Positions 34,778-42,770 of a stretch of DNA of 64,000 nt are shown here, piece after piece; the first letter of the stretch is position 1; each line of letters begins with the position of its first letter. The position numbers and the translations under genes are program-made. Where the stretch lies: the NCBI GenBank assembly GCA_005882315.1, contig VBAR01000002.1, positions 248,001 through 312,000 on the forward strand. The letters run 5' to 3'. The DNA comes from Bacteroidota bacterium. Lineage in GTDB: Bacteria > Bacteroidota > Bacteroidia > Chitinophagales > Chitinophagaceae. The notes below the pieces were generated by a model. It did not search any database, had not been told where the DNA came from, and saw nothing but the letters and a program-made list of their open reading frames with translations.

Positions 34778-37291
34778 ATGAAAAGAATTTTTTCCTGCCT
34801 CCTTTTTTTATTCGCTTTTTATTCTTCTGGGTTTGCCGGTAAAATCACTGGAAGTGTGCGGACTAAAGACGACAATCAACCACTTCCATTTGCAAGTATA
34901 TCGGTAAAAGGAACCACAAATGGTATCAACTCCAATAATGACGGAGTTTTTGTTTTACAACTGGCGCCGGGCAAATACACTCTCATATGTCAGTATGTAG
35001 GATATAGAAAAGAAGAAAGGAGTATTAATGTTACTGATGCTGATATGACAGTTGATTTTATTCTTGACGTGGAGGAAAAAGGTCTTGAAGAAATTGTAGT
35101 AAGTGCGCCGTCAGATAAGGCTTACCAGATCATGAGAGCGGCAATAGCCAAACGCAAAGTTCATAATGCCGAGATGGATAAATTCACCTGCCAGGTGTAT
35201 ACAAAAGGAAATTTTAAGGTTCGTAGCTACCCTAAAAAAATACTGGGACAGAAAGTAGATTTTGGTGATGCAGATACCAGTAAACAGAAAATGATCTACC
35301 TATCTGAATCGATCGCAAATTATTCTGTTGATAAACCGGATAAAGAAAAGATAGAAGTGATCTCAACCAAAGTAAGCGGCCGGCCCAATGATTATGGATT
35401 GAGTGCACCTCACTTTTTTTCTTTTTATGAAGAAAATGTTTTTATCGGTGGACGGGAAAATTCACTCAACCAACGCGGCTTTGTTTCCCCATTGGCAGAT
35501 AATGCGGTCTCTTATTATAAATTTCGTTTCAAAGGGACTTTTATAGAAGATGGAATACTCATTAATAAGATACAGGTTATCCCTCGTAGAAAATATGAAC
35601 CATTGTTCACCGGCTTTATAAATATTGTTGAAAATGATTGGCGGATCCATTCGCTGGAACTTACACTTACCAAAGAAAGCCAGATAGAACTGATCGATAC
35701 ATTAAAGATCCAGCAATTGTATACACACGGACACGGTAGCGACAACAGGTGGATGATAAAAAACCAGGTGCTTTATCCTACAGTAAATATATTAGGTGTT
35801 GATGCATACGGAAGTTTTTTAAATGTGTATTCAAATGTTAATTTCAATCCTGTATTATCAAAAAAAGATTTTAGCAGCACCTTATTAAAAGTTACAGACA
35901 GTGCCAACAAAAAAACAATGGGTTATTGGGAAACTGCAAGACCAGTGCCATTGATGACTGATGAAGTACATGATTACAAAGTGAAGGACAGCATGGAAAT
36001 TGTAAAGAAGGGTAAGAATTATATTGATTCAATGGACAAGGTGATGAGCAAGATATCTGTGTTTAGTGCATTGTTTACAGGTGCAACTTTTGTAACAACA
36101 CCTAAAAGAATTACGCTGCAGTTTCAACCGATACCGGAGATATTGAGTTATAATATCGTCGAGGGAATAGTTCTTAATACCGGTTTTGATTGGACGAAAC
36201 GGCTGGATGAAAACCCTTACAGCAAAAGGAAAATCACATTATCACCCAATATCAGGTATGGTTTTTTGAATAAGCATTTTTATGCCCATCTTACGACACG
36301 ATACAATTTCGGAACGAAGTATCATTCGTCGGCTATGCTTTCCGGAGGTAAACGTGTTTTTCAATTTAATAATAAGATCAATATCGGACCACGGAGAAAT
36401 ACATTAGCCACCCTTTTTAGTCAAAAAAATCTTTTGCTTTTTTATGAAGCATGGTACCTCCGTGGTAGTTATTCCCAGGGAATTGGTAATGGGTTTAACT
36501 GGACAGTTGGATTTCAATACCAGGACAGAATGCCGCTTGAAAATAGCACCGATTATACGTGGTATAATAAAGATGACAGGGAATTTACACCTAACTACCC
36601 GGTGGAGTTGATGAATGAAAATCTCAAACGCCACCAGATGCTTACTTTTTTATACAAACTAAGTTGGCAGCCAAAATCAAAATATATTGAACTGCCGGAA
36701 GGAAAAATTAATCTCGGTTCAAAGTACCCGGTATTTGATCTACAGGTTGAAGGAGCATTTAATGGCCTTCTGGGTACTGATGGGGATTTTTCAAAATGGA
36801 AGCTATCAGTTAATGACGACCTGAACTTCAGGCTACAGGGAAAATTCAGTTATCATATCGGGGCCGGTGGGTTTGTCAATGTTAATAATGTACAGGTCCC
36901 CGACTATAGCCACTTCAATGGTAACATTTCTCATTTTGCTGCAGATTACCTAAACAGCTTCCAGTTATTACCTATGTACGAGTTCAGCAACACAGAAAAA
37001 TTTTATGCATATGGGCATATTGAACATCACTTTAATGGATTTATTACCAATAAAATTCCATTAATTAAAAAATTGAACTGGCATTTGATCGCTGCTGCTA
37101 ATGGATTCTATCATAAAAATGCAAACTTCTACGAGGTATCGGCCGGTTTTGAAAATATCAATATCTGGAAGATCGTAAGAGGGGTACGAATTGATTTTGT
37201 GCAATCATTCCTTAATGGCAATAAATGGACGAGTAATTTCAGAATTGGTATCGGAAGAAAAATTGCGAAGCAACGGGATGATTATCCATAA
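34778..37291 (+). CDS. DUF5686 outer-membrane protein with carboxypeptidase-regulatory-like domain
   Basis: 837 residues. Signal peptide (1-20), then a CarboxypepD_reg-like beta-sandwich (about 21-105: ITGSVRTKDDNQPLPFASISVKG). Next is EEIVVSAP (104-111), the TonB-plug-like entry motif, and a long DUF5686 region. The C-terminal two thirds show alternating aromatic beta-strands typical of an outer-membrane barrel (for example LTTRYNFGTKYHSSAMLSGG, IDFVQSFLNGNKWTSNFRIG). No classical plug is present. The role of DUF5686 is not established. Confidence 0.87.
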   Translation: MKRIFSCLLFLFAFYSSGFAGKITGSVRTKDDNQPLPFASISVKGTTNGINSNNDGVFVLQLAPGKYTLICQYVGYRKEERSINVTDADMTVDFILDVEEKGLEEIVVSAPSDKAYQIMRAAIAKRKVHNAEMDKFTCQVYTKGNFKVRSYPKKILGQKVDFGDADTSKQKMIYLSESIANYSVDKPDKEKIEVISTKVSGRPNDYGLSAPHFFSFYEENVFIGGRENSLNQRGFVSPLADNAVSYYKFRFKGTFIEDGILINKIQVIPRRKYEPLFTGFINIVENDWRIHSLELTLTKESQIELIDTLKIQQLYTHGHGSDNRWMIKNQVLYPTVNILGVDAYGSFLNVYSNVNFNPVLSKKDFSSTLLKVTDSANKKTMGYWETARPVPLMTDEVHDYKVKDSMEIVKKGKNYIDSMDKVMSKISVFSALFTGATFVTTPKRITLQFQPIPEILSYNIVEGIVLNTGFDWTKRLDENPYSKRKITLSPNIRYGFLNKHFYAHLTTRYNFGTKYHSSAMLSGGKRVFQFNNKINIGPRRNTLATLFSQKNLLLFYEAWYLRGSYSQGIGNGFNWTVGFQYQDRMPLENSTDYTWYNKDDREFTPNYPVELMNENLKRHQMLTFLYKLSWQPKSKYIELPEGKINLGSKYPVFDLQVEGAFNGLLGTDGDFSKWKLSVNDDLNFRLQGKFSYHIGAGGFVNVNNVQVPDYSHFNGNISHFAADYLNSFQLLPMYEFSNTEKFYAYGHIEHHFNGFITNKIPLIKKLNWHLIAAANGFYHKNANFYEVSAGFENINIWKIVRGVRIDFVQSFLNGNKWTSNFRIGIGRKIAKQRDDYP

Positions 37292-37302
37292 TTGCTGGCC
37301 TC

Positions 37303-37332
37303 TTGCCCTTTTCTTTTTCCCGCTTATCTTTG
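37303..37332 (+). promoter_or_regulatory. Bacteroidota promoter of trhO
   Basis: TATCTTTG at 37325-37332 is a full match to TAnnTTTG. A TTG at 37303-37305 lies 19 bases upstream, the normal spacing for the -33 element. The start codon follows at 37397. Confidence 0.6.
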
Positions 37333-37367
37333 TGCTGCTTTAGAATTTTGCCCAACCTGCAATTGGG

Positions 37368-37381
37368 TCCGCCGCGGCGGA
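37368..37381. repeat. GC-rich palindrome in the trhO leader
   Basis: TCCGCCGCGGCGGA is a perfect 14-bp palindrome 15 bases before the trhO ATG. In mRNA it could fold over the ribosome entry region. Confidence 0.55.
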
Positions 37382-37396
37382 TAAAATTTAAACAAC

Positions 37397-38440
37397 ATGG
37401 CACAATTACATAACCGCATCTCCCGCAAGGAGCTGAAAGAGATCATTAAGAACGATTCCACCTCACGTACTACCATTTCATTTTACTGTTACTTTAAAAT
37501 TGAAGAGCCACAGCTTTTCAGGAATGAACTGTACAAACAATTGAAAGAACTGGGTGTGTTAGGAAGAATTTATGTAGCATCGGAAGGTATCAATGCACAG
37601 ATCAGTTTGCCTACAGCAAATTTTGAAGCGGTCAGATCTTACCTGTATTCAATAAAACCTCTAAATGATCTGCGTTTAAATATAGCGGTAGACGATGACG
37701 GTAAAAGTTTTTATGTGCTGGATATAAAAGTCAGGAATAAAATTGTGGCCGATGGAATTAACGATCCCGCATTTGATATGGCCAATCGTGGCAGGTATGT
37801 AAATGCGGAGCAGTTTAATAAACTGACCAATGATCCCGATACCATCGTTATTGATATGCGTAATCATTACGAATTTGAAGTAGGCCATTTTGAAAAGGCT
37901 ATTGAAATACCCAGTGATACTTTTCGTGAGCAGTTGCCAATGGCTGCCGATATGATGAAAGAAAACAAAGAGAAAAATATTATCATGTATTGCACGGGGG
38001 GTATTCGTTGTGAAAAAGCTTCGGCGTATATGCTGCATAGGGGGTTTAAAAATGTGTTTCATCTTGAAGGCGGTATTATCAATTATGTGAATCAGGCTAA
38101 ACAAAATGGATTGGATCTGAAATTTCACGGAAAGAATTTTGTATTCGACCAGCGGTTGGGGGAGAGGGTAACGGAAGAAATTATTTCCGAATGCCATCAA
38201 TGTGGTAAACCTGCAGATACACATGTTAACTGTGTGAACGATGCTTGTCATTTATTATTTATACAATGTGATGAGTGCAAAGTGAAGTATGAAAATACCT
38301 GCGGCAATGAATGCCTGGATTTTATTCATTTAACCGAAGAAGAACAAAAGAAACTAAGAAGTGGAATTGATAAAGGAAGGAATGTGTTTAATAAATCAAA
38401 GGCGAGATTGGATCAGTTTGTTGAAAAAAATAAAAAATAA
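37397..38440 (+). CDS. trhO: tRNA uridine(34) hydroxylase (rhodanese-type)
   Basis: 347 residues. The N-terminal domain (about 25-125: [22 protein letters not shown]...[15 protein letters not shown]) precedes a rhodanese domain with the active loop [11 protein letters not shown] and catalytic Cys199. A C-terminal Cys-rich region ([28 protein letters not shown]) follows. The layout is that of YceA/TrhO, which forms 5-hydroxyuridine at tRNA position 34 using prephenate-derived chemistry. It heads a three-gene operon with the CHASE2-like and J-domain genes (2- and 25-base gaps). Confidence 0.92.
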   Translation: MAQLHNRISRKELKEIIKNDSTSRTTISFYCYFKIEEPQLFRNELYKQLKELGVLGRIYVASEGINAQISLPTANFEAVRSYLYSIKPLNDLRLNIAVDDDGKSFYVLDIKVRNKIVADGINDPAFDMANRGRYVNAEQFNKLTNDPDTIVIDMRNHYEFEVGHFEKAIEIPSDTFREQLPMAADMMKENKEKNIIMYCTGGIRCEKASAYMLHRGFKNVFHLEGGIINYVNQAKQNGLDLKFHGKNFVFDQRLGERVTEEIISECHQCGKPADTHVNCVNDACHLLFIQCDECKVKYENTCGNECLDFIHLTEEEQKKLRSGIDKGRNVFNKSKARLDQFVEKNKK

Positions 38441-38442
38441 AA

Positions 38443-39186
38443 ATGCGTCTTTCATTTATCCTACTTGTCTCGGGACTACTTTTTAATGTGCGTTGTAATG
38501 TTCCCAAAGTAAAACTTACAAATCAGGTTGATCCCGATATCGTTCTTGTTAATATCGGGGATGTAGACAGGGCAGCTATTGCAAAAATGCTTCTTAAGAT
38601 TGATAGCTGCAAACCTATACTTATTGCTATAGATGCGTGGTTTATCAGGGAGAAAGACAGCTTACAGGATTCAAAATTGGTTGAAGCTTTGAGGATTGTT
38701 AAAAATGATATTCTTTCTTATGCACTTGACTCATTGGGTAACCCGATAAGATCACATAATAAATTCCGATCTCATGCAATGGATGAAGGCTTGGCTGTGC
38801 TCGAAGAAACAAATGGCTTATCGGATAGGTTTATTCCTGTCAGTAAGATTAAGAGAAATCTTTATGAGCATTTCGCTTTAAAAATAGCAAGGCATTGGAA
38901 GCCTGACTTTGGCTATAAATTCAAGGTGAACAAGTCAATACCGGTTAATTTCACAAGAACGGTGAACCAGTATAAGCATGTGCATGGAGAAGATATTAAT
39001 AAGGATTTAGTTGCAAATATTTTTAAAGGAAAGATTGTGATCTTTGGTTATTTGGGGCCTACAGATGAGGATAAACATTTTACTCCAATAAGACTTGTCA
39101 AGGATTACCCGGATAAAAAGCCAGATACTTATGGTGTTGTTATTCTTGCAAATGCATTGAGGACAATTTTGGATTTCCAGGACTAA
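38443..39186 (+). CDS. CHASE2-like exported protein, unknown function
   Basis: 247 residues. A hydrophobic N-terminus ending in Cys (MRLSFILLVSGLLFNVRC) could be a signal, but NVRC is a poor lipobox. The body resembles the sensory CHASE2 domain: IVLVNIGDVDRAAIAKMLLKI, PILIAIDAWF, then FKGKIVIFGYLGPTDEDKHFTP and DTYGVVILANALRTIL, the usual closing blocks. CHASE2 normally precedes membrane helices and a kinase or cyclase; here no output domain follows. The fold call is an inference from these motifs. It is the middle gene of the trhO operon, starting 2 bases after trhO. Confidence 0.65.
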   Translation: MRLSFILLVSGLLFNVRCNVPKVKLTNQVDPDIVLVNIGDVDRAAIAKMLLKIDSCKPILIAIDAWFIREKDSLQDSKLVEALRIVKNDILSYALDSLGNPIRSHNKFRSHAMDEGLAVLEETNGLSDRFIPVSKIKRNLYEHFALKIARHWKPDFGYKFKVNKSIPVNFTRTVNQYKHVHGEDINKDLVANIFKGKIVIFGYLGPTDEDKHFTPIRLVKDYPDKKPDTYGVVILANALRTILDFQD

Positions 39187-39211
39187 ATTAATTATACACT
39201 CTTTTTACTTC

Positions 39212-39862
39212 ATGCACCTCAAAGATTATTACCAGATACTTGAACTTGAGCCCTCCGCTACAATGCAGGAGATCAAAAAAGCTTACCGCAGGCTTGCACT
39301 TCAATATCACCCCGATAAAACAAACAATGATAAATATGCGGCTGTTCATTTTGCTGATGTAAAGGAAGCCTATGAGGTACTTACGAATCCTTCAAAAAAG
39401 TATTACTACCTGCAGCAACGCTGGTATGAACAAAGTATTGGTAAAAAAACAAAGCAGCAGGCTACAACACCGGTAGCTGTTTTGAAGCAGGCATTGGAAC
39501 TGGAGAGATATGCGGCGCAGATTGATGTTTTTCGAATGGACAAAGGAGGGTTAAGAGATTATATACTGAACCTGGTTTCGGATGAAACGATTGAAAAACT
39601 TTCCGGCTTTAATGAACCGGATATCACTATTTCAATAATTGATTCGATAATGAAATCTGGCCGGGTGTTGACCCCTGACTATACAAAGGAAATAGTTCGG
39701 CAGTTATATAAATTAGCCGGCAAAAATGATGTGCAGTCATTGAGAATAAGAAATTTTGAAACAAAATTGACAAAGCAGGATCAGCAAGAAAAATATTCTT
39801 TCGTTATTGCTATTGTTATAACAGCACTTATTTGTTTGTTGATATGGCTGGCTGGCAGATAA
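39212..39862 (+). CDS. J-domain protein with C-terminal membrane anchor
   Basis: 216 residues. The J domain (about 1-70: DYYQILELEPSATMQEIKKAYRRLALQYHPDK) has the HPD motif at 33-35 that stimulates DnaK ATPase. There are no Gly/Phe or zinc-finger regions, so it is not a general DnaJ. A helical middle part follows and one C-terminal hydrophobic segment (about 194-213), giving a tail-anchored topology with the J domain in the cytoplasm. It probably recruits DnaK to a membrane site. Last gene of the trhO operon. Confidence 0.88.
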   Translation: MHLKDYYQILELEPSATMQEIKKAYRRLALQYHPDKTNNDKYAAVHFADVKEAYEVLTNPSKKYYYLQQRWYEQSIGKKTKQQATTPVAVLKQALELERYAAQIDVFRMDKGGLRDYILNLVSDETIEKLSGFNEPDITISIIDSIMKSGRVLTPDYTKEIVRQLYKLAGKNDVQSLRIRNFETKLTKQDQQEKYSFVIAIVITALICLLIWLAGR

Positions 39863-39866
39863 AGAA

Positions 39867-40817
39867 TTATTTAAACCATTCTCCCAGTTTCCCCAGCTCC
39901 ACATTTCCTCCGCTGAAAATTATTCCAACTCTTTTTCCTTCAAATAGTGATTTGTTTTTTAATAAAGCTGCTAAAGGCACAACGGCACTTGGTTCAACTA
40001 CTATTTTCATTCGCTCATACACTAATTTCATTGCAGCAATTATTTCTTCATCACTTACGGTAAGAATGTCTTTTACATATTGTTTAATAATAGGAAATGT
40101 TTTATCGCCCAGTGTTGTAAGTAAACCATCAGCAATTGTTTTTACAAATGGAGCTTTTTCTATTTTATCGTTTTTAAAAGAGAGAACAGCATCGGCTGCC
40201 CCTTCGGGTTCGCCGGCATATACCAAAGTAACGGGAGAAAAATAATGAGCACTCAATGCTGTTCCACTCAGCAAACCCCCTCCGCCAACAGGGGCAATGA
40301 TGCAATCAAGTGATGAAGTTTCTTCGATCAATTCTTTAGCTGCAGTAGCCTGGCCTGTAATGACACGGTGATCATTGTATGGATGGATAAATTCCGCCCC
40401 GGTTTTTTTCACTACTTCATTCAATAATTTTTCTCTTGCCTGCTGGTTAGGTTCACAAAAAAATATTTCAGCGCCATAGCCACGTACAGCATCCACTTTT
40501 ACTTTAGGCGAAGTTTCCGGCATGACGATATATGCTTTTGTTCCAACCTCTCTTGCTGCCAATGCAATAGCTTGCGCATGATTTCCGGATGAATGTGTTG
40601 CAATTCCATTTTGTTGCTTTTCTTTTGGCAATGACAAAACAGAATTCATGCCGCCGCGAATTTTAAATGCACCTATCTTCTGAAAATTTTCGCATTTAAA
40701 AAACACTTCAGCACCGGTAAGTTTATTGATGGTTTGTGAGGTAAGAACAGGAGTCTTATGAATAAAAAATTTTATTCTTTCATGTGCATCTATAATATCC
40801 TGTTTTGTGATCTCCAT
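39867..40817 (-). CDS. Threonine/serine dehydratase (PLP)
   Basis: 316 residues, fold type II. PLP lysine Lys52 in FQKIGAFKIRGGMNSV, the SSGNHAQA loop and the tetraglycine GGGGLLSG are all present. There is no C-terminal ACT-like regulatory domain, so it matches the short catabolic (TdcB-like) form or serine racemase rather than full-length IlvA. It deaminates threonine to 2-oxobutanoate via a reactive enamine. ridA lies upstream on the same strand, which supports the dehydratase call. Confidence 0.9.
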   Translation of the reverse strand: MEITKQDIIDAHERIKFFIHKTPVLTSQTINKLTGAEVFFKCENFQKIGAFKIRGGMNSVLSLPKEKQQNGIATHSSGNHAQAIALAAREVGTKAYIVMPETSPKVKVDAVRGYGAEIFFCEPNQQAREKLLNEVVKKTGAEFIHPYNDHRVITGQATAAKELIEETSSLDCIIAPVGGGGLLSGTALSAHYFSPVTLVYAGEPEGAADAVLSFKNDKIEKAPFVKTIADGLLTTLGDKTFPIIKQYVKDILTVSDEEIIAAMKLVYERMKIVVEPSAVVPLAALLKNKSLFEGKRVGIIFSGGNVELGKLGEWFK

Positions 40818-40838
40818 TTATCTTTTAATATTTTATGT

Positions 40839-40928
40839 GGGCTAAAGCCCATTTTAAAAAACTGCTTTTTGTTGCCCCAGCCTTAAGGCTGGGGCAATTA
40901 ATTCTAATTGTAAGTTGGGCTTTAGCCC
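40839..40928. repeat. Nested palindromic element between ridA and the dehydratase gene
   Basis: A 26-bp perfect palindrome (40872-40897, half TTGCCCCAGCCTT) is flanked by GGGCTAAAGCCC (40839-40850) and its exact inverse GGGCTTTAGCCC (40917-40928). The three nested units form one roughly 90-bp inverted structure of the REP/BIME type. Confidence 0.75.
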
Positions 40929-40944
40929 TAAAACTAAAATGATA

Positions 40945-41328
40945 TTATTCTTTTACTACAGCTATGCAATCAATTTCAATTCCGCAGCCGCGGTTCAGTG
41001 TGCCGCAGGGTACTACTATTCTTGCAGGCCTATGATCACCCATGATCTTTGAATAAGTTTCATTGAACTTCGCCCAGTTGCTGATGTCGGCGATAAAAAC
41101 ATTTGTTTTAAGAATATGATTGAGGTCACTGTTACATGCTTTCAGTATCGTTTCAATATTTTTCATGCATTGCGTCGTTTGTTCTTCGATACTTCCTAAC
41201 ATCGCCTCGCCATTTGCATCCAATGGCAGTTGACCACTTACGTAAACTAAACCGTTATAAATAGTAGCAGGAGAGTAGTGTGCCTTTGGCTTCTGCATTT
41301 CCAACGGAAAGATTGATTTGATTTCCAT
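40945..41328 (-). CDS. ridA: RidA family enamine/imine deaminase
   Basis: 127 residues, the standard trimer-forming length. VYVSGQLPLD, QTTQCMKNIETIL and the C-terminal HRPARIVV (Arg103) and IEIDCIAV (Glu118) blocks include the Arg that binds the substrate carboxylate. RidA hydrolyses 2-aminoacrylate and 2-aminocrotonate released by threonine/serine dehydratases, and such a gene lies next downstream. It starts 5 bases after the lactonase stop, so those two share a transcript. Confidence 0.93.
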   Translation of the reverse strand: MEIKSIFPLEMQKPKAHYSPATIYNGLVYVSGQLPLDANGEAMLGSIEEQTTQCMKNIETILKACNSDLNHILKTNVFIADISNWAKFNETYSKIMGDHRPARIVVPCGTLNRGCGIEIDCIAVVKE

Positions 41329-41333
41329 AAAAA

Positions 41334-42464
41334 TTATTTAGAAGAGATCCATTTAATACAAACAGGATTAGGAACACTTATTCTTTTACCGGTATCTTCT
41401 AGTAAACCGGTCTCTTTATCTCTTTTGAAAATAACTATTTCATCGCTGTTCTGATTCGCTACCAGCAAAAAATTTCCTGTCGGGTCAAAATTAAAATTAC
41501 GGGGACTTTTGCCAAGTGTTGATTGAGCATCCACCCAAACTATCATACCGGATTGCTGATTGATCTTAAAAATACCAATTGAATTGCTTTCACCACGATT
41601 GGAAGCGTATAAAAATTTTCCATCAGGTGAAACATGAATATCAGCGCTGCCGATCGGGCCATCATATTCTCTTGGTAATGCAGAAACAGTTTGAATGGAT
41701 TCCATGCTACCATCTTTAAACATTTCAAAGACATTTACTGTTCCATTTAATTCTTCCATGAGATAAGCAAATTTTCCATTAGGATGGATATCAAAATGTC
41801 GTGGGCCTGCACCTGGCTCACTGATCGTGTAAGGAAGTGCTGCTTCAGTCAGCTTGCCGGTTTTATTATTGAAATTATACAACATCACTTTATCCATTCC
41901 CAAATCAGGTACATATAACGTTTTATTGTCTTTGCTTAAAACAGTTGCATGTACATGTGCATCATCCTGTCTCCCCTCTACTACACTTCTTCCTTCATGT
42001 TGTATTGTTTGTATTGCAGAATCAAGACTGCCATTTGTCTTTACAGGCAATACAGCTAATGAGCCGCTAGTATAATTTCCTGCAAAAACCCATTTGCCCG
42101 TTTTGTCAATAGCAACGTAGCAAGGATGTTTGCCACCTGACTCCTGTTTGTTTATAAAACTAAGAGTGCCTGTTTCCTTATTAAATGAATAAGCTGCAAT
42201 ATGGCCTGTGACTGTGTATTTAGTACTATCTGCATTTTCATTTACAGCATACACATATTTCTGATTAGGTGAAACAGCGAGATAAGACGGATTGGATGAT
42301 TTGATACTGCTAACTTTTTTTGGATCGCCTGTCTTACTATCGAATTCATACACATAGATACCTTCACTTTTTCCTGAAGTATATGTGCCAATAAGCAAAT
42401 AGTTTTTCTGTGCAAAACAAAACTGGCATGTGAATAAAGCAAAAGCAAAAAATATTTTTTTCAT
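41334..42464 (-). CDS. Exported lactonase family protein (7-bladed propeller)
   Basis: 376 residues with signal peptide MKKIFFAFALFTCQFCFA. Repeated propeller blades include YLLIGTYTSGKSEGIYVYEFD, YVYAVNENAD, WVFAGNYTSGSLAVLPV, PGAGPRHFDIHPNGKFAYLMEEL, ADIHVSPDGKFLYASNRGESNSI and SPRNFNFDPTGNFLLVANQNSDEIVIF. This is the YbhE/Pgl-type lactonase family (6-phosphogluconolactonase and relatives). The signal peptide argues against a cytosolic pentose-phosphate role; a periplasmic sugar lactone is more likely. It is followed at once by ridA. Confidence 0.88.
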   Translation of the reverse strand: MKKIFFAFALFTCQFCFAQKNYLLIGTYTSGKSEGIYVYEFDSKTGDPKKVSSIKSSNPSYLAVSPNQKYVYAVNENADSTKYTVTGHIAAYSFNKETGTLSFINKQESGGKHPCYVAIDKTGKWVFAGNYTSGSLAVLPVKTNGSLDSAIQTIQHEGRSVVEGRQDDAHVHATVLSKDNKTLYVPDLGMDKVMLYNFNNKTGKLTEAALPYTISEPGAGPRHFDIHPNGKFAYLMEELNGTVNVFEMFKDGSMESIQTVSALPREYDGPIGSADIHVSPDGKFLYASNRGESNSIGIFKINQQSGMIVWVDAQSTLGKSPRNFNFDPTGNFLLVANQNSDEIVIFKRDKETGLLEDTGKRISVPNPVCIKWISSK

Positions 42465-42770
42465 GGCCCAATTTACAAAGACGCAGCCTATTGAACTAAA
42501 CTTATTGGTAAGAGCCGCATTTCAGTATTTCCTGATTAATGTTCCCGTTCATGCCCGATGTGGTTTTACTTCAGGAAGGTGGTAAATCAAAACAAAATGC
42601 GGGCTTTTCACAGGTGTTTTTCCGAAGCGGCTAAATTTAGTTTATAGCTAAATACTTAGTTTTCAAAACAAAGTCCCAATGTTGATTTTTTTACTTTGAC
42701 CGGATAGTTGGAATGAATGAATAAAAATTTCTAATTTAAATTTTGAAATTCTTTTATTCAAGCCACTGTT
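42465..42770. other. Regulatory region of the histidine kinase gene
   Basis: 306 bases, divergent from the lactonase gene. CTAAATTTAG lies at 42631-42640 and CTAAATACTTAG at 42648-42659. Both resemble the CTAA-N4-TTAG core found twice before blaI. A TTACTTTG -7-like box lies at about 42690-42697. No ORF is seen. Confidence 0.4.

Noticed and set aside
37676-38251. Antisense frame of 191 codons within trhO
   Set aside because: The sense strand encodes the well-conserved rhodanese domain; the antisense product shows no domain and odd composition.
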